NCBI GenBank assembly: GCA_029851415.1
Contig: CM056741.1
Span: 88,509,282-88,573,281, forward strand
Length of the DNA stretch: 64,000 nt
Reading direction: 5' to 3'
Origin: Eretmocerus hayati
Taxonomy: Eukaryota; Arthropoda; Insecta; Hymenoptera; Aphelinidae
Positions 13,271-25,699 of this stretch are shown here, in pieces. Positions within the stretch are counted from its first letter, which is position 1; each line of letters opens with the position of its first letter. The position numbers and the translations under genes are program-made. A model generated the notes under the pieces. It was given only the letters and a program-made list of their open reading frames with translations, was not told where the DNA came from and did not search any database.

Positions 13271-13932
13271 TGTTTTCATGTGGATGAAGTTAATGTGACA
13301 GGAATCTAGTATTCATGTTTTCTGGGCAAAATAAACATTTATAGATGCAAGAAATATTCATCAAGAACCAGTTTAGTTGAGGCACCAACAATTCAAGAAA
13401 ACATCAATAGATGACGTAACCCATCTACAACAAGCGAGTTTCGTGTCATTTTTGGTACTTTTGAGGTCATTCGAGTAATCGATGGGACTGCAGAATGATA
13501 GAAATCAATGGTTCGGACTCATCAGTTTATTGAAATATCAACAATTATAGTGCTGTCTACTGATTTACATGTACCTACTTGGATAGCGAGTAGAAGTCCA
13601 ATGACTCTCAATATCACAAACATGACACCGACTGTCACATTGCACTCCAATAGCATAATAATCATAATCGATGTGACTAAGAGGAAGTTGAAAAACATCT
13701 TGTCGTAACGAAATGATACAATATGTTTTAACTAAATGAGTATCTTTAGTATTTGATATCATTATCAGTACGTTATTCAATTATGTTGATGATAAAAAGT
13801 TTTTACAAAACCTTGTTGATACAAAATATTGAAATATGCGTAAAATGAAAGTTTCATCCAAAGATAATACAACTTCTCTAGTACAGTAAGGATAGGAGTT
13901 CCTTTACATGTCAACATTGTTCATGCTGATCT

Positions 13933-16900
13933 TCAGAGAGGAATTTGTCGGAAAGGGTTTTCCCACTTCCATGAAGTAACTTGTGACAAAATTGAAGAAG
14001 TTCTGAAGCTCATAAGTGATTTTGGTAGATTTTTTTGTCCTTGATGGTTAATATTCAACTCGTATAATTTCTGAAGCTGTTCACAAAATGCAATATGAAA
14101 GATGTAGTGAATCTTGACGAGTAACTCAAAGGCTGACATAGTGCCCTCTCCATATAATATTGTCTTGCCATCGATGAGAATCCTGTAATTCAAAAGTTTC
14201 CCATCCAGTAAATTGCATTTCATGAATGGCTGTTTTCCAATCCCCTTTGCAATTTGTTTCAGCAAATTGATGACCAAAGAGTCGTCGGATTCCTGTAATG
14301 AGAAATAATCGATTGTTGATAATGCTTAGAATTTGATGAGAGGGAATAACAGTATATATTGACAGGAATTAGTTCGTATTCCGCTGGCATGATTTTGAAA
14401 AAGCAGAAGCTCGATCTGAACGATATAACACTCGAAAAAAAACAACGTAAGAAAGTGGATGGAAAGCGGAGTATCATGATAAGACCCAATGAAGTATTCA
14501 GTAAGTCTTGAGTCATCATTCTATATACTCCGCGTATGAACAGCTACCCCCATACTATTATTAATCGATACGAAATCAACTTGTCATCTCAATTTTTCCA
14601 AGATGTAACAGATGGGCCTTGAAACAGCTCGTGAGCAGGAAAATATGACAAGATTTGACATTCAGGTACTCACGTGGTCGATTTGTAATAAATTAGGATT
14701 TGGACATGGCTTTTCGACTTTAGCGACTTTCTGCAAGTGATAAAAGATGCAATGAGCCAGAATATCAACCCCAGATATTTTTAGGGTTATTACTAGATAT
14801 CGTGTCTACTTATTGAGCTTCTTTTGACTTTCGATAATGGTATGATATCTGACAGGGCTACAATAGCACTCAAATAATCTGTAAAAGAATGATTGGTAAG
14901 CTCATCATGGCTTGATGAGATGATGATTCGGTGGTTACCTTCTTTGGAAAAACTAGGAATTCTTGATAATTTTTCAGGGTATAACTCTTGGCAATATTTC
15001 AAAATTTTCGGAGTATAAATCTTAATCTTTTCCTTGAAGTTTGCGCACTCATAGCAAGCTGCATATTCCCCAAAGAGCTGAAACACAACCCAAATCAAGA
15101 TCAGATGATTCATTATTAAATTGGCCATCAATAGAATGTGCCAAAAGGACACGATAAATCCATGTTTCAATATCATGAACATCTTATGCTAGAGGTAAAA
15201 AATTGTTCCACTGACCAACTCCCCATGAAAATCTAAGAATGTAGGAAATCTATCGAGGATTTCAATTTCAACTGGTGCCGGTTGCTGTTCTAGTTGCTGA
15301 TCTGGTGTTGGCGCTTGATCTGATGGTAATTTTTGATCTGGTGCAGTTTCTTCCAAGGGCTTCCTTATCTAAATCTGGCGTTGCTCTCGAGTTGCCTCCA
15401 TGATATCTAAAGTCTCTTGTTTATTCCCAACGCTTGACGTAAGTGCTTGTAACTTTTTTACCTGCAAGCATTTTCCAGAGTTAGGTCAACCATGGTCGGA
15501 ATTAAAAATCGAATACTATTGGTATTCGGAATTCTTGACTTTTGCGGTTTCGGAAATAGTTAGATTGAGGAATCCCATAATGACATGGGGATGATGATAT
15601 TCCATTGTAATCGACCTTTTTTCTCTTCTAGTTATACACAGTCCAAGAGGTTACTATTACTGCTCGGAATTTTGGACTATGTTTTACCACTCAAAGAGAA
15701 GAAAGGTCGATTACTGTTTAGAATATTTTACATAGGATTCGTATTCTTCCTTGGATAGTGGCGAACGTTTCTCCATGGCCGTATCTGACCCAGAATTGCA
15801 TGTCTCTGAGGGAACTTCGGGTTGGTTATTGAATGCATTGTGCGGAACGTCAAATTGGACATTGGATATTTGTGAAGAAGACTGAGTTCCTCTCTTGTGG
15901 GCAGATGTAGGTGCGCGAGTCCTCTTTTTCTCTTCTTTAGGCAACCCTGCTCTCGAAGTCTCAAATTTTTCATGTATCATTCCCGTGCATGAAAGAGGAT
16001 CATATAAATATTCCTAATAAAGAGGATGAAATTCAATCGAGAACGTCTCATATTTATAACATTTGAAGAATGTACTTTGCCATAATGCTCACATATCCAA
16101 GTGCAGTTGAGTATCGCAATTTTGGAAATTGGTGGATAACATCTAGTGCAAGTTGAATCTTGTCGGTAGCATCGGGATAGCTGCAGGTATAAATTTAGAT
16201 TTGAATCGTATGGCTTTCACAAACGATATAAGAATCGGAGCAAGGATGCTCGATCATAGCTCCATGTGAATGATTTAGAGAAACCAAAAGTACTCTTATC
16301 GCATTGACTATTTTGAACCTATACAAAATTCTCTTAGAAACTCCATTGATGGGACAATTATCACCGATAACGTGAGATTGGAGGTTCAGAGCACTATCCT
16401 ATGATAAAATCTCAGGAGCGTAATCGATGTTGGTAAAAACTGAAGTATCGTAAGAATGTACTGAATCGAATCTTGGCTACGACCAAAACGTGTAGTATAC
16501 ATTCTCGCTAACATTTACACGAGAATAAGTACAACTCACCATCCTTGGGGATGGACTTTGATAAAGTTGCGCACGATGCTAAGCAATGCATTATTGCGAT
16601 CTGTCCTCGAAAAAACGCTGCTGTCCAAAATTTTGACCAGATCTCTCGGCTTTTTGCCTATTGTTGTTTTTGATACCCACTCTCTCACAGGATAAGTATG
16701 AGTGTACTGGTTTGAGTTCTGAAAAAGTGTAATGATGTTATGAGATGGAATGGATTGTGAAGATCGAATTTATCCAAAACATTTGACCTTACCTCATCAG
16801 TTGTACTTGAAGTGTCATTTCCATCAGGCACCTCGTTGTTACTGAGGTTCGAATGTAACGTAGAATCTAAGGAATTCTGACTAGGATTGGAACTATTCTG

Positions 16901-17097
16901 AATCTCATGTGTCACGTCATTTAGGGAGGTTGGACTCTGTGTACGTTTATCAAGCGAATCATCCGAATTTACAACAGAGAAACCACTAATCTGGTTTTGC
17001 AACTCGATGAGTCTTGTTATCGATCCTGCTGTGATCCCAATCTTTTCAAACTTCTCTCCTGTCATTTTCAAAAAAGCATGGCCATCGATCTCTTGAT
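13933..17097 (-). CDS. Multi-exon SAM-domain protein gene
   Basis: Exons with consistent GT-AG borders and phases run on the minus strand: 17097-16793, 16718-16540, 16180-16093, 16013-15732, probably 15368-15216, 15077-14939 and about 14878-14793. A last exon starts at 14293 and stays open to 13933. The first exon listed holds the second half of a SAM domain (IDGHAFLKMT, then EKIGITAGS), followed by a Ser/Asn/Thr-rich linker. Downstream exons resemble the body of the animal SAMD3-like, transposon-associated family (YPDATDKIQLALDVIHQFPK; FHIAFCEQLQKLY). The first exon with the SAM start was not found, and the junctions near 15370 and 14700-14800 are uncertain. It lies on the same strand as, and downstream of, the transposase-like pseudogene at 22-24.6 kb. 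Function unknown; intactness undecided. Confidence 0.6.
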
Positions 17098-17599
17098 CTG
17101 TAATTTCAAAGAAGAGTATTAATAGGAGATGCTTAGTTCCACGTGCAAATCTTGTATCTCTGTGGATCAATGTTGATACAATCAACCGCAATCAATTGCA
17201 AATCCTCATTCACGCAGTATTTTTCTCGCCAGGCTCGAGAGACACTAACTGTTCTGAAAAATGTCTTACGACGTGGGTGAAAAATTTGTCATCATAAGTA
17301 TCGAGATTTCATGACGAAAGAGAGTAGTGCTCCATCAAGCCCTATGAAGAATGGGAGATTCTCTGAAAAGGAAGTAGAAGATCCGTGATGGCCTTGATCT
17401 CAGTGAGAGTGACAAGACGCAGACTGCTGTTAGATTAATATATCATTTTCTGGTATAGAAAGTTACAAGTGACTCGGTAACCAATAATTATTCCTGTAAC
17501 TTCGATGCTTTGAAATAAGAGGCAGATTCCGCACTATAAAATCCAATCGGGAGAACTTGAATAAGCGGAGCAGAATTTATATTGAACCATAGTGGTTTC

Positions 17600-20500
17600 A
17601 CGGATAATCCGAGTCAGCTGGTTGCAGGGTATCTATAGAGTTTTCAAAACTTCATTCAAGGAGTTTTCCAGGATTTCAAAGAGGAGAATTCGAGAAATTA
17701 AAGGAGTTTTAATAACTCATCCCAAATCAGTAAAAATAATGACATTAAGTCACTATCAATGCCTTCTGTCGCGGATGGATCTATGATTGAGCAACCATAG
17801 TTGTTCCAAAGTGCAATACAAAATCAAATCTGGAAAAAAAAGTACAGCTCCATCTAATACAACATGCATCGAAATAGATTACACTTCCAGTTGAAAGTTT
17901 GACACACCTGAGAATGAGGAACTCAATTAAGGAAGATCGATTTCCTCGGACTCCTTTGACCAAAAACTCAGCTCATTTCGTAGCCTTTCCCGAAGTATTC
18001 TGAGGACTGTCTGAGATATTTTCTGTGCGTCACAACTGACTTCTTCTAGGTCAAGTCCGAGGCCGCATCCATGAGAAAATTCATAGAAAGTGAATTAAAT
18101 GTCAAAGACAGCTGAAATTAGGATCCGATTCCCTTCAAGTTTTTCTCTATCATTGGAAGAAACCAAAAATAGTAGTTATACCGCTTCCTGTGTGGGCCGC
18201 TCCATGACTTTCCGAAGATAGGCCAATTCCTCCAGGCAAATCTTTCTTTACAAAACAGTCACATCTGGGACCAAAAAAGGCTTGAGATGAGGTTCTAGGA
18301 TAGATTCTGAGTCTCTCGACTTCTACTTTCAAACAACTCTTGAATCATTTTGATACATCAGTTTCTGCCTGACTTGCAGAGGTCTAAGTTCCGACGCATT
18401 TTTCATGAATTTTTCCAAGAACGCTACTTGACCTAGCAAAAATATGTTGAGTTGCACGTTAGGATCTCAGAGGATCCTCTGAAATATTCGAAGGAAACTA
18501 CAGAATGAGCTAAGTCGGAGTCGCATTGAACCGATGAGGCCGGAGAAATCGGATATTCTAAACTGGGTTCTTCATTTCCAGGTGTATACAAAATGTCAAC
18601 CAGTAATGTATAATGAACGAACTGAAATACTTAGAAGAACAGAAAAAATGGCTCAAAACACTCCGAGGTATCAATCCGCAGAAGATAACCTCTTACTCGA
18701 ATCAAGAAAAAGGATGTATCGAACAAATATGAAAATAGAATGTTGAACAGAATAGATTATTGAGCATTCTCAATACCAATCTAACCTGTGTGAGTGAGTT
18801 AGTGAAAAAACAAATTTTGAGGCTATTCCAGTTAAGACCCTCCAGTGAGAAGGAATTAAAAAATTGCATTCCCTCCGCGATGAAATATATGGTTCTAGAG
18901 ACAAAATTAGGTGACACCTGCTGTTCTGTTCAGCCCAGATCGACTTTGCATCGGAGCTATCTGCGGCCGAAAATTGGATTTGGCATTCTGAAATTGATAT
19001 CAAACTCCACAACTTCGCCACGAATATTGAGTTTTCTGAGATGAACCTCGATGGATTGTTTCATACATAAGTATCATTGCAGAGAAAAGTCTTCCAGTGC
19101 TAAAAAGCATAAATATTATCTTGAACAGGGGCTAAAAAATCGTGGGAGGCACTAGATTGTATATTATGCGTCGAGTGCCAAAAATTTTTGTTCTTCGCGA
19201 AAACTTTGTTAGACGTCGGCTTCGCCGCGTCCTGCGCAAGGGAGGGTGGAAACACGCAGTTTCCGCGTCGAGTCGTATAATAGTACATTACGCGGCGAGT
19301 GCTGGAAACAATTCTTCCTGCGGGAAATCGAGCTGGACGTGGACAAAGGCAAAGTCCAGCTTGGTTTTCCCGAAGGAAAAATGTTTCTGCTCGAGACGCG
19401 TATGCAGTTTCATACGTCTGTACGCAGAAACAGCTTGTTTAGAAACACGCTGTTTCTACGTATGGACGTATAAAAATTTTTTAAAAAAGATGTTGAATGC
19501 TCAATCACTGTTGAAATTTGGTGGCAACTTTTGTGGAGAGATCTAATTTGCTTTCTCGAGAGGATCATAATTTCATGAAGATATACGCAAGATGATAGAT
19601 CTGAGACCCACCACTGAATCCAATTCTAATCACTTAAAGAATGTATTTTAGCGTCGCGATAGGTCCCGAAGATTATCATCTCGGGATGGTTCCATGGGAT
19701 AGAGATATTCTTGAGAGAGGAAATGAGATCTCTCCACAAGAATCGTTACCAGAGGTATAGCCGGATAAGATGGTGAAATCGGCCCCAGGCTACATGGCCA
19801 GGAAGATTATGGGGTTCAGTTGATACATCACGTGAAACATACCTCCAGGAAAAATTTCAGACCCCTAGACCTCTCCAGACCGCCATACGCTCGAAAAAGC
19901 TGTTTATCGGTATTTATCCTAGTGTGGCGAGACCAATCGACCAAAAAATCACAAAAATCTGTTTCAACTCAACAAATATAAAAAAAATATTCCCAGGATT
20001 TCTAATTGTCACACAGCAGCTAGAAGAATTTTTGAAAATTTCCAAAATTCACCGAGAAAACGGGGCGATAGGTGCAGGTCGGAAAAAATTTTTCGGAGTG
20101 CTTTTGTGTATTCAACAAGAAGAAAATTTTTGCCCAGTCTTTTAGGTGGTACAACAGCTCGAAAAAAAATTAAAAAGTGCTAAAAACGCTGTTTTTTACG
20201 TGAAAAGCTCACTTGAACGTACTCAGTCACTTTCCACAGGGATGAGACTATTTTTTCAAAGAAGATCGTCAAATTTTACATGAGGAACTATGTTTTGAGG
20301 GTTAATTAGGTGATCTTTGGACCGAATCTAGATCGAGAAAACCCGAAAATTCATCAAAAATCAGACTGTACACGTTCTCAAGACGGTCAGAGCTACCTCC
20401 ATTCCATGAAAGCTCCCAAAATTTATTGAAATATAGGAAATTGAGCAGTTCCTTCCCAGATGGGACTCAGTATCAAGCCCCCCCCCCCCTCCCCGAAACC

Positions 20501-21240
20501 TATCAAGAACCATACAGAAAATCCCCAGGCACTCTTGGTAGAGTCTAATCAATCTCATCAAGTGAAACATTTGGATGACCAGAGAATGACATATTACACC
20601 ATCAGTCTATTTATCATCCTTGAGCTTAATACAATCTCGTGGACAATTGGAATCAAAGAATAATTGGCTACCCTCGTTGTATACGTACGTTGTATTTCAA
20701 ACAATCTATCAAAGTTTATCTCGAAAGACCCATTGGTGGTAAAGTTGTGGAGTTTTTACCAATTCCAGGATGCCAATTTCAATTTTCTGTTACAAACTGG
20801 GCATTTGCATAGCTCTGATGCAAAGTCGATCTAGGCTGAACGAAAAACACGTGTCACCTCAATTTGCCTCTAGAACTTTCCTATTTCATCGCGGAGGGAA
20901 TCTAATTTGTTGACCTTCCTCCATTGGACGGCCTTAACTGGAATAGCCTTTTGATGTATTCCAAACGCTCTTTCTGAGTATCAGCCATCGCGTCATGGAC
21001 TATACGCTAAATGGACTGCGCTAAGGGCAAGTGCAGTCGAGTAAATACCGACATTTTACTTACTCTCTAATGTGCAGATTATCCTTCAGAAGAGACAGTT
21101 CGCTATTTAAATTTCAAGGATGGGAAATTGATTCAAGGAGTTCTCAAGGGTTTCAAGGATTTGCCGTCAAATTCAAGGAGATTCCAGGATTTCCAGGAAT
21201 TCAAGGATCTATAGATACCCTGTGGTTAAAAATTCGACGT
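17600..21240. repeat. Inverted-repeat region with TTCAAGGA-rich ends
   Basis: Arms at about 18820-19045 and 20712-20968 are reverse complements with mismatches, sharing GCAAAGTCGATCT, ATTTCATCGCGGAGGGAA and AACTCCACAACTT. Further out, GGTATCTATAGA near 17627 and its complement near 21211 sit beside TTCAAGGA-rich sequence. Inside is a GC-richer segment (19130-19490) with a repeated GCG(T/G)CGAGTGC motif and a GAAACAGC..GCTGTTTC hairpin, plus a C-run at 20480. No gene recognised. Confidence 0.55.
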
Positions 21241-21986
21241 TGGCTCCTTTTGTAATAGCAGCTGCTTGTGCTGACAAGTCGATTGAATTAACAATCACGT
21301 GGTTCAATTTTTGATCAACTGATTGGATAAGCTGGCTGATTATTCAACCAATTTTACAATTCGCACAATCTACCAAGCTCTGTTGTTACTCGTGTGCGTG
21401 GGGAATATGCTTAGCGTACATCTTGCATACACATTTCCACAGCGTTTTCATTTTCCCAGGTCACTTTTCCAGCTTATCAAGCGTTGCGGACTGTAACAAA
21501 AGTGTTACTCACCCACTTTGATACATGAACTGAGAAAGATTTCGTCCTGACTCTGTGATTCAAGTGACTGATTTACATGAATTTTAGAAAACGATTCTAC
21601 CCAGACAATTTGAACACCGTCGGTGTAGAACGTTTTGTCTCAATACTCAAGTTATTTCGAAGTGTACTAGGCAGGCTACTTTTGAAAATCGATTAATAAA
21701 TCGATAAATTCATGTCGATGAAAACGTCAGGTGCTCGAGTTATGGGCGATTCTACCAGATCTGTGAAGAAATCTGAGGTTCAATTTCTATCATTCGAACC
21801 TGAAAATGCCGGTCTCAAACGCAATTTTAGTGTTCTCGTGATGGAAAATCATTGTTGCCCTGTGCTTCCAGGCTCATTTGGGGTGCAGGAGAGTTTATTG
21901 TCATCGCTTCGCCCGAGAAATTAATTATCGTGACGCCCGAAATTGAGCATGCGCGCCTAGGACAATGATATACTGTTCAGACTCAG

Positions 21987-24588
21987 TCAGAAAATCAAAT
22001 GTCTCAAGCAAATGTATCCATTATTGCTTCGATAATCTTTCCATAAGGAAAGAGGCTTGTGATCGTACAGTTTATCAGAAGCAATCAGCCTTCTTTCACC
22101 TTCCTTTACGACCGCGTAAGAGTTCAAAGATTCTTCCAAGTATTGAACTGGCTACTCTTCGCACAACAGATAAACTTCATCTTCCTTATAAATAACAAAC
22201 TCCACGATACGACCAAAGATGATAGTTCCATTAAGTTTCTCCGCTTTGATCCAATTTTCTAGTGCAATAAAAGAATCCTTCAAGAATTCAGCTCCACAGA
22301 TGGAAATTCTCGCGACAATCTCAACTTTGTCATTTTCTCGAAGTCCAATTTCATGCATCAATTTTTCTTTGCTCAAAGTTTGGACAACGCAAACTTTTTT
22401 CGCATGGGAATACTCGAAAGCCCTCAGAGCAATTCCTTCCCCTCCCCAAACAGCTGCTTGTTTTGTTTGAGCCAAATCTATCATTGATTTTGGAAGGTTC
22501 CTGAAATTTTGACAAATGCAACCATATTTTGTGAATTCACGATGCTCTGCTTCGAATCTGGAACAGCAGAATGGTCTCATAGGGCCTGAAAATCGAATGC
22601 AGTCCCAATGGTGTCACCAATGATGAAGCTTGTTGATGGGATTCATATGGGGGAAGAGTTTTTCGAAGAGCGCATTGTAGTCATGTATTAAAATTCTGAG
22701 ATACGGTAAGATCGAAAGACAGGTGATTGGACAAAGAACAATTTCTGTTATTTTATTCAGGAGTAATACCAATTGCAAATGTTCATCTTCGCTATCGACC
22801 ATATCAGAGACTAAGAACGGGAATATACGCATGAGGCACCACGTTTGGGCCGGTGTTTGCCTAATTTTATGATCACTCAGATTCGAGAGTTGTTTTCTGT
22901 TGAAGTTACCAGATGGCTTATCTTTGATGTCACTTGATCAATAATCAATTTGATCGATTCTATTATCAAGTTTTTTTACAGTCAAGTTGTATTTTGGATC
23001 GCTTATAAAGTGTAAAATCACTAGCTTGAGGGTTAAGGGACCGTTGCCCTCGAAGAGATCGTGCATTGGATCAAATAGCCAATTGTTAGTGAAGTGCCAT
23101 GACCTACTCTCATGCAAAGCGCTGTCTCCATGGATCCCAAACTCTGTTCGTTTCTCTGAATAATCTTTTTGAGTCTTTTGCTCATTCAAGATTTTGAGTT
23201 GTTCTGCATGTTGTGCCCTAGTCTGCAGGATTGCAGAACTGTTGATATTTTTATGAATTCATCCCGGCTGATCATACACATTCGACAAAAATGTGACGCT
23301 CCAGGAGCGAGAAGTTCAAAAACCTGGTGAGCTGCTAATCTGTCTCCGCTAAACGAAGCCAGGCCCGCTCTAAGAGCATAATCTTCTGAACCAATCTTGA
23401 TTGAGACGCCTTGATCACTCTCCAATTTCTCTAAATCATTCAGGAAAAGTTGCAGAACCTCATGAAAGCCATATTTAGTGATATCTGCAGCGTAAGCTAT
23501 TCCAAAAACATGAATACCCCCCAATAAAGAGTTGAAGAATTTTGGAAGATTTTGAATAGTAAAGTGAAACATCCCTAGTTCGTGCTGTGAAACTTCGTTA
23601 ACTAGCTTGTTATTCACAACAATTTCATCAAAGTAAATATTGAGTCGCAGAGCTTCGGGGAATTTCCGAAAAAAATTCGTTCAATTCGGAAGACAACCCA
23701 TCTATATAACCGCGCATGAATCCATTGGTAGATTTCCCTTCAGATTCAATGCATTTTCTCACTGACTTATGAGAAATAATCAGCGTCAATATTTCGATGA
23801 TAGAAACGGGTTGGAATGTTTCATAGATTCTGGCATATTCGGGACGATGTTTTTTGTAATTAAAACGTCTCTCAGAACGGATACCAACAGGATATGATAC
23901 AGGCTCAACCCGTTGAAATAACTCTTAACAGCTTTGTCTAAGTTTTTTTAGTTTTCAATTTACCAACGAAGTTATCAAACCTGAAATTATTGACGAAATA
24001 AGCTACTTCAGGAGTAAAATCAACATGGATAGACTTGAGAAAATTAGTGAGAGTTTCCTTCGAAACTTCCGAGATTTCCGAAAGTAGTGTTTCAGTACTT
24101 TCAGCTACTCTAGTCAAGTTAGCCGGAGTGAACTTGGAGGAAATTTTGAGACCAGTCATCATTTTAGTTGCGCCATCCTGGACAGAAATGTTCAATTTCA
24201 TTCAAATGCAGTGGTTCAGTGGAATCGAATTTGTTACAAGACGCTGCCGGAGCTTTTCTTTTTAACTTTGAGCACGACTTACATTGGGGAATACAGACGC
24301 ATCTTCACTGTGGGTAGTACTATCAGATTTGGCAGATGCTCGCGTTTCTGCATCATGCGTTTTGTCTGATTTTAGACGAGATCGTTGGAGAGGTAATACA
24401 AGGTGTGATTGTTCCATATGCTTCAACAAATTATTGAAACTGTTGCGTGACACATGGGAATTCCCCTGCCTGCATACAAAATTCGATGAATTTTTCGAAG
24501 TATCAGAGTGAACGATATGAAAATGACTTTTGAAATTGAGCAGATCATCAAATTTCTCTGAGCATTTGAAACAATGGATACAATCCAT
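21987..24588 (-). pseudogene. C2H2 / Tnp2-like DDE transposase, degenerate
   Basis: The minus strand begins at an ATG (24588) with a C2H2 finger (CFKCSEKF, then HFHIVH) and a second finger that lacks one Cys. A donor GTAAGT at 24280 ends this exon; the next exon covers about 24180-23938. The core has NIYFDEIVVNNKL and FTIQNLPKFFNSLL, then DPMHDLFEGNGPL, then MRIFPFLVSDMV, then FEAEHREF, ending in a C-terminal YICLRHLIF at 21987. This layout (early Asp, NLP motif, D-x-M-H) is like EnSpm/CACTA Tnp2-type transposases and the related C2H2-headed proteins common in animals. Frame breaks occur near 23670 (T7 run) and 23215, and a TAG lies near 22152. Inactive remnant; catalytic roles are inferred by motif only. 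Confidence 0.65.
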
Positions 24589-24667
24589 TTTTTCAATTCA
24601 GACAGTCACGAGAAACGTTGAAAAATTTCTTTACTGTAATGGACCTGCAGATGATACAGTACATATA

Positions 24668-25694
24668 GTCAAGTAAGTAAGCCCCGAAAAGACGCTCCCT
24701 TTCAGAAGCGACCGGCTAAACTCTTCCAAACCCTCCAAATTTGGGCTCAAACGACAGGTGGCACATCCAATAATCAATATTGATAAGGATCATTGTTCAA
24801 AAATTGGGGCAAGGCATGAATAAACAATAAAAACATGCATTTTCCCGTCCTTTTCTCGGTTTCTCCATTATAAGTTGGAAAATATTGGTTTTTCGAGAAA
24901 ACTTGCCCAGAAGTAATTTGTAAATCTCTAAACGGTCTACAAGATTTGTTCATAGACTTTTGCCCGTAGAATGACTATTTTTGGAGTTATTCTTGATTCA
25001 AGTTATAGTCGAATTTGCTTAAATGAATTCGCCAAAATTGTTTATAACGGGTACAAATTATTTTTCCTAGGTGATTGAGTCAATTTTGAAAAGAAAAGGT
25101 CTCTTGGTATTTTTTTTCTAAGTTTGATCGTTTTCGAGGAATGAAAAAAGCAAATTTCGCGACTTCTAACCCTCAATACGGTGCTTTCATGACAGCACTT
25201 CGACTTGGAAGTTGCGAAATCTGCTTTTTCTCATTACTCGAAAACGATCAAATTTAGAAAAAAATACCAAGAGACCTTTTCTTTGAAAATTGACTCAATT
25301 ATCTACGGGAGGTAATTTGAACCCGTTATGAACAATTTTAGCGAATTCATTGGAACAAATTCGATTATAACATTGATCAAGAATAACTCCAAAAAGATGC
25401 ATTTTACGGGAAAAAGTGAGTGAATCGATTTTGTAGATCGTTCAGAGATCCACAAATTACTTCCGGACAAGTTTTCACGAAAAACCAATATTTCCCGACT
25501 TATAATGGAAAAACCGAAAAAAAGACGGAAAATTCATGTTTTTATTGTTTATTTATGCCTTGCCCTAATTTTTAAACAATATTTCTCATCAATATTGATC
25601 ATTGGATGTGCCACCTATCATTTGAGCCCAAAACTGGAGGGTTTGAAAGAGTTTAGCCGGTTAGTGAACGAATTCAGGAGCTTACTTACTCGAC
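24668..25694. mobile_element. 1.03 kb near-perfect palindrome flanked by TA
   Basis: Left arm 24668-25172 and right arm 25206-25694 are reverse complements with scattered mismatches, separated by about 33 bp. They share GTAAGTAAGC, GGTGGCACATCCAATAATCA, AACAATAAAAACATG and ATACCAAGAGACCTTTTCTT. TA dinucleotides border both ends (24666-24667 and 25695-25696), as expected for a TA-targeting element, but two bases are weak evidence. No ORF of interest. Confidence 0.75.
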
Positions 25695-25699
25695 TAATA

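Noticed and set aside
13508..13780. Overlapping short hydrophobic ORFs resembling a membrane protein
   Set aside because: Frames on both strands are similarly open and no receptor or transporter motif is present.
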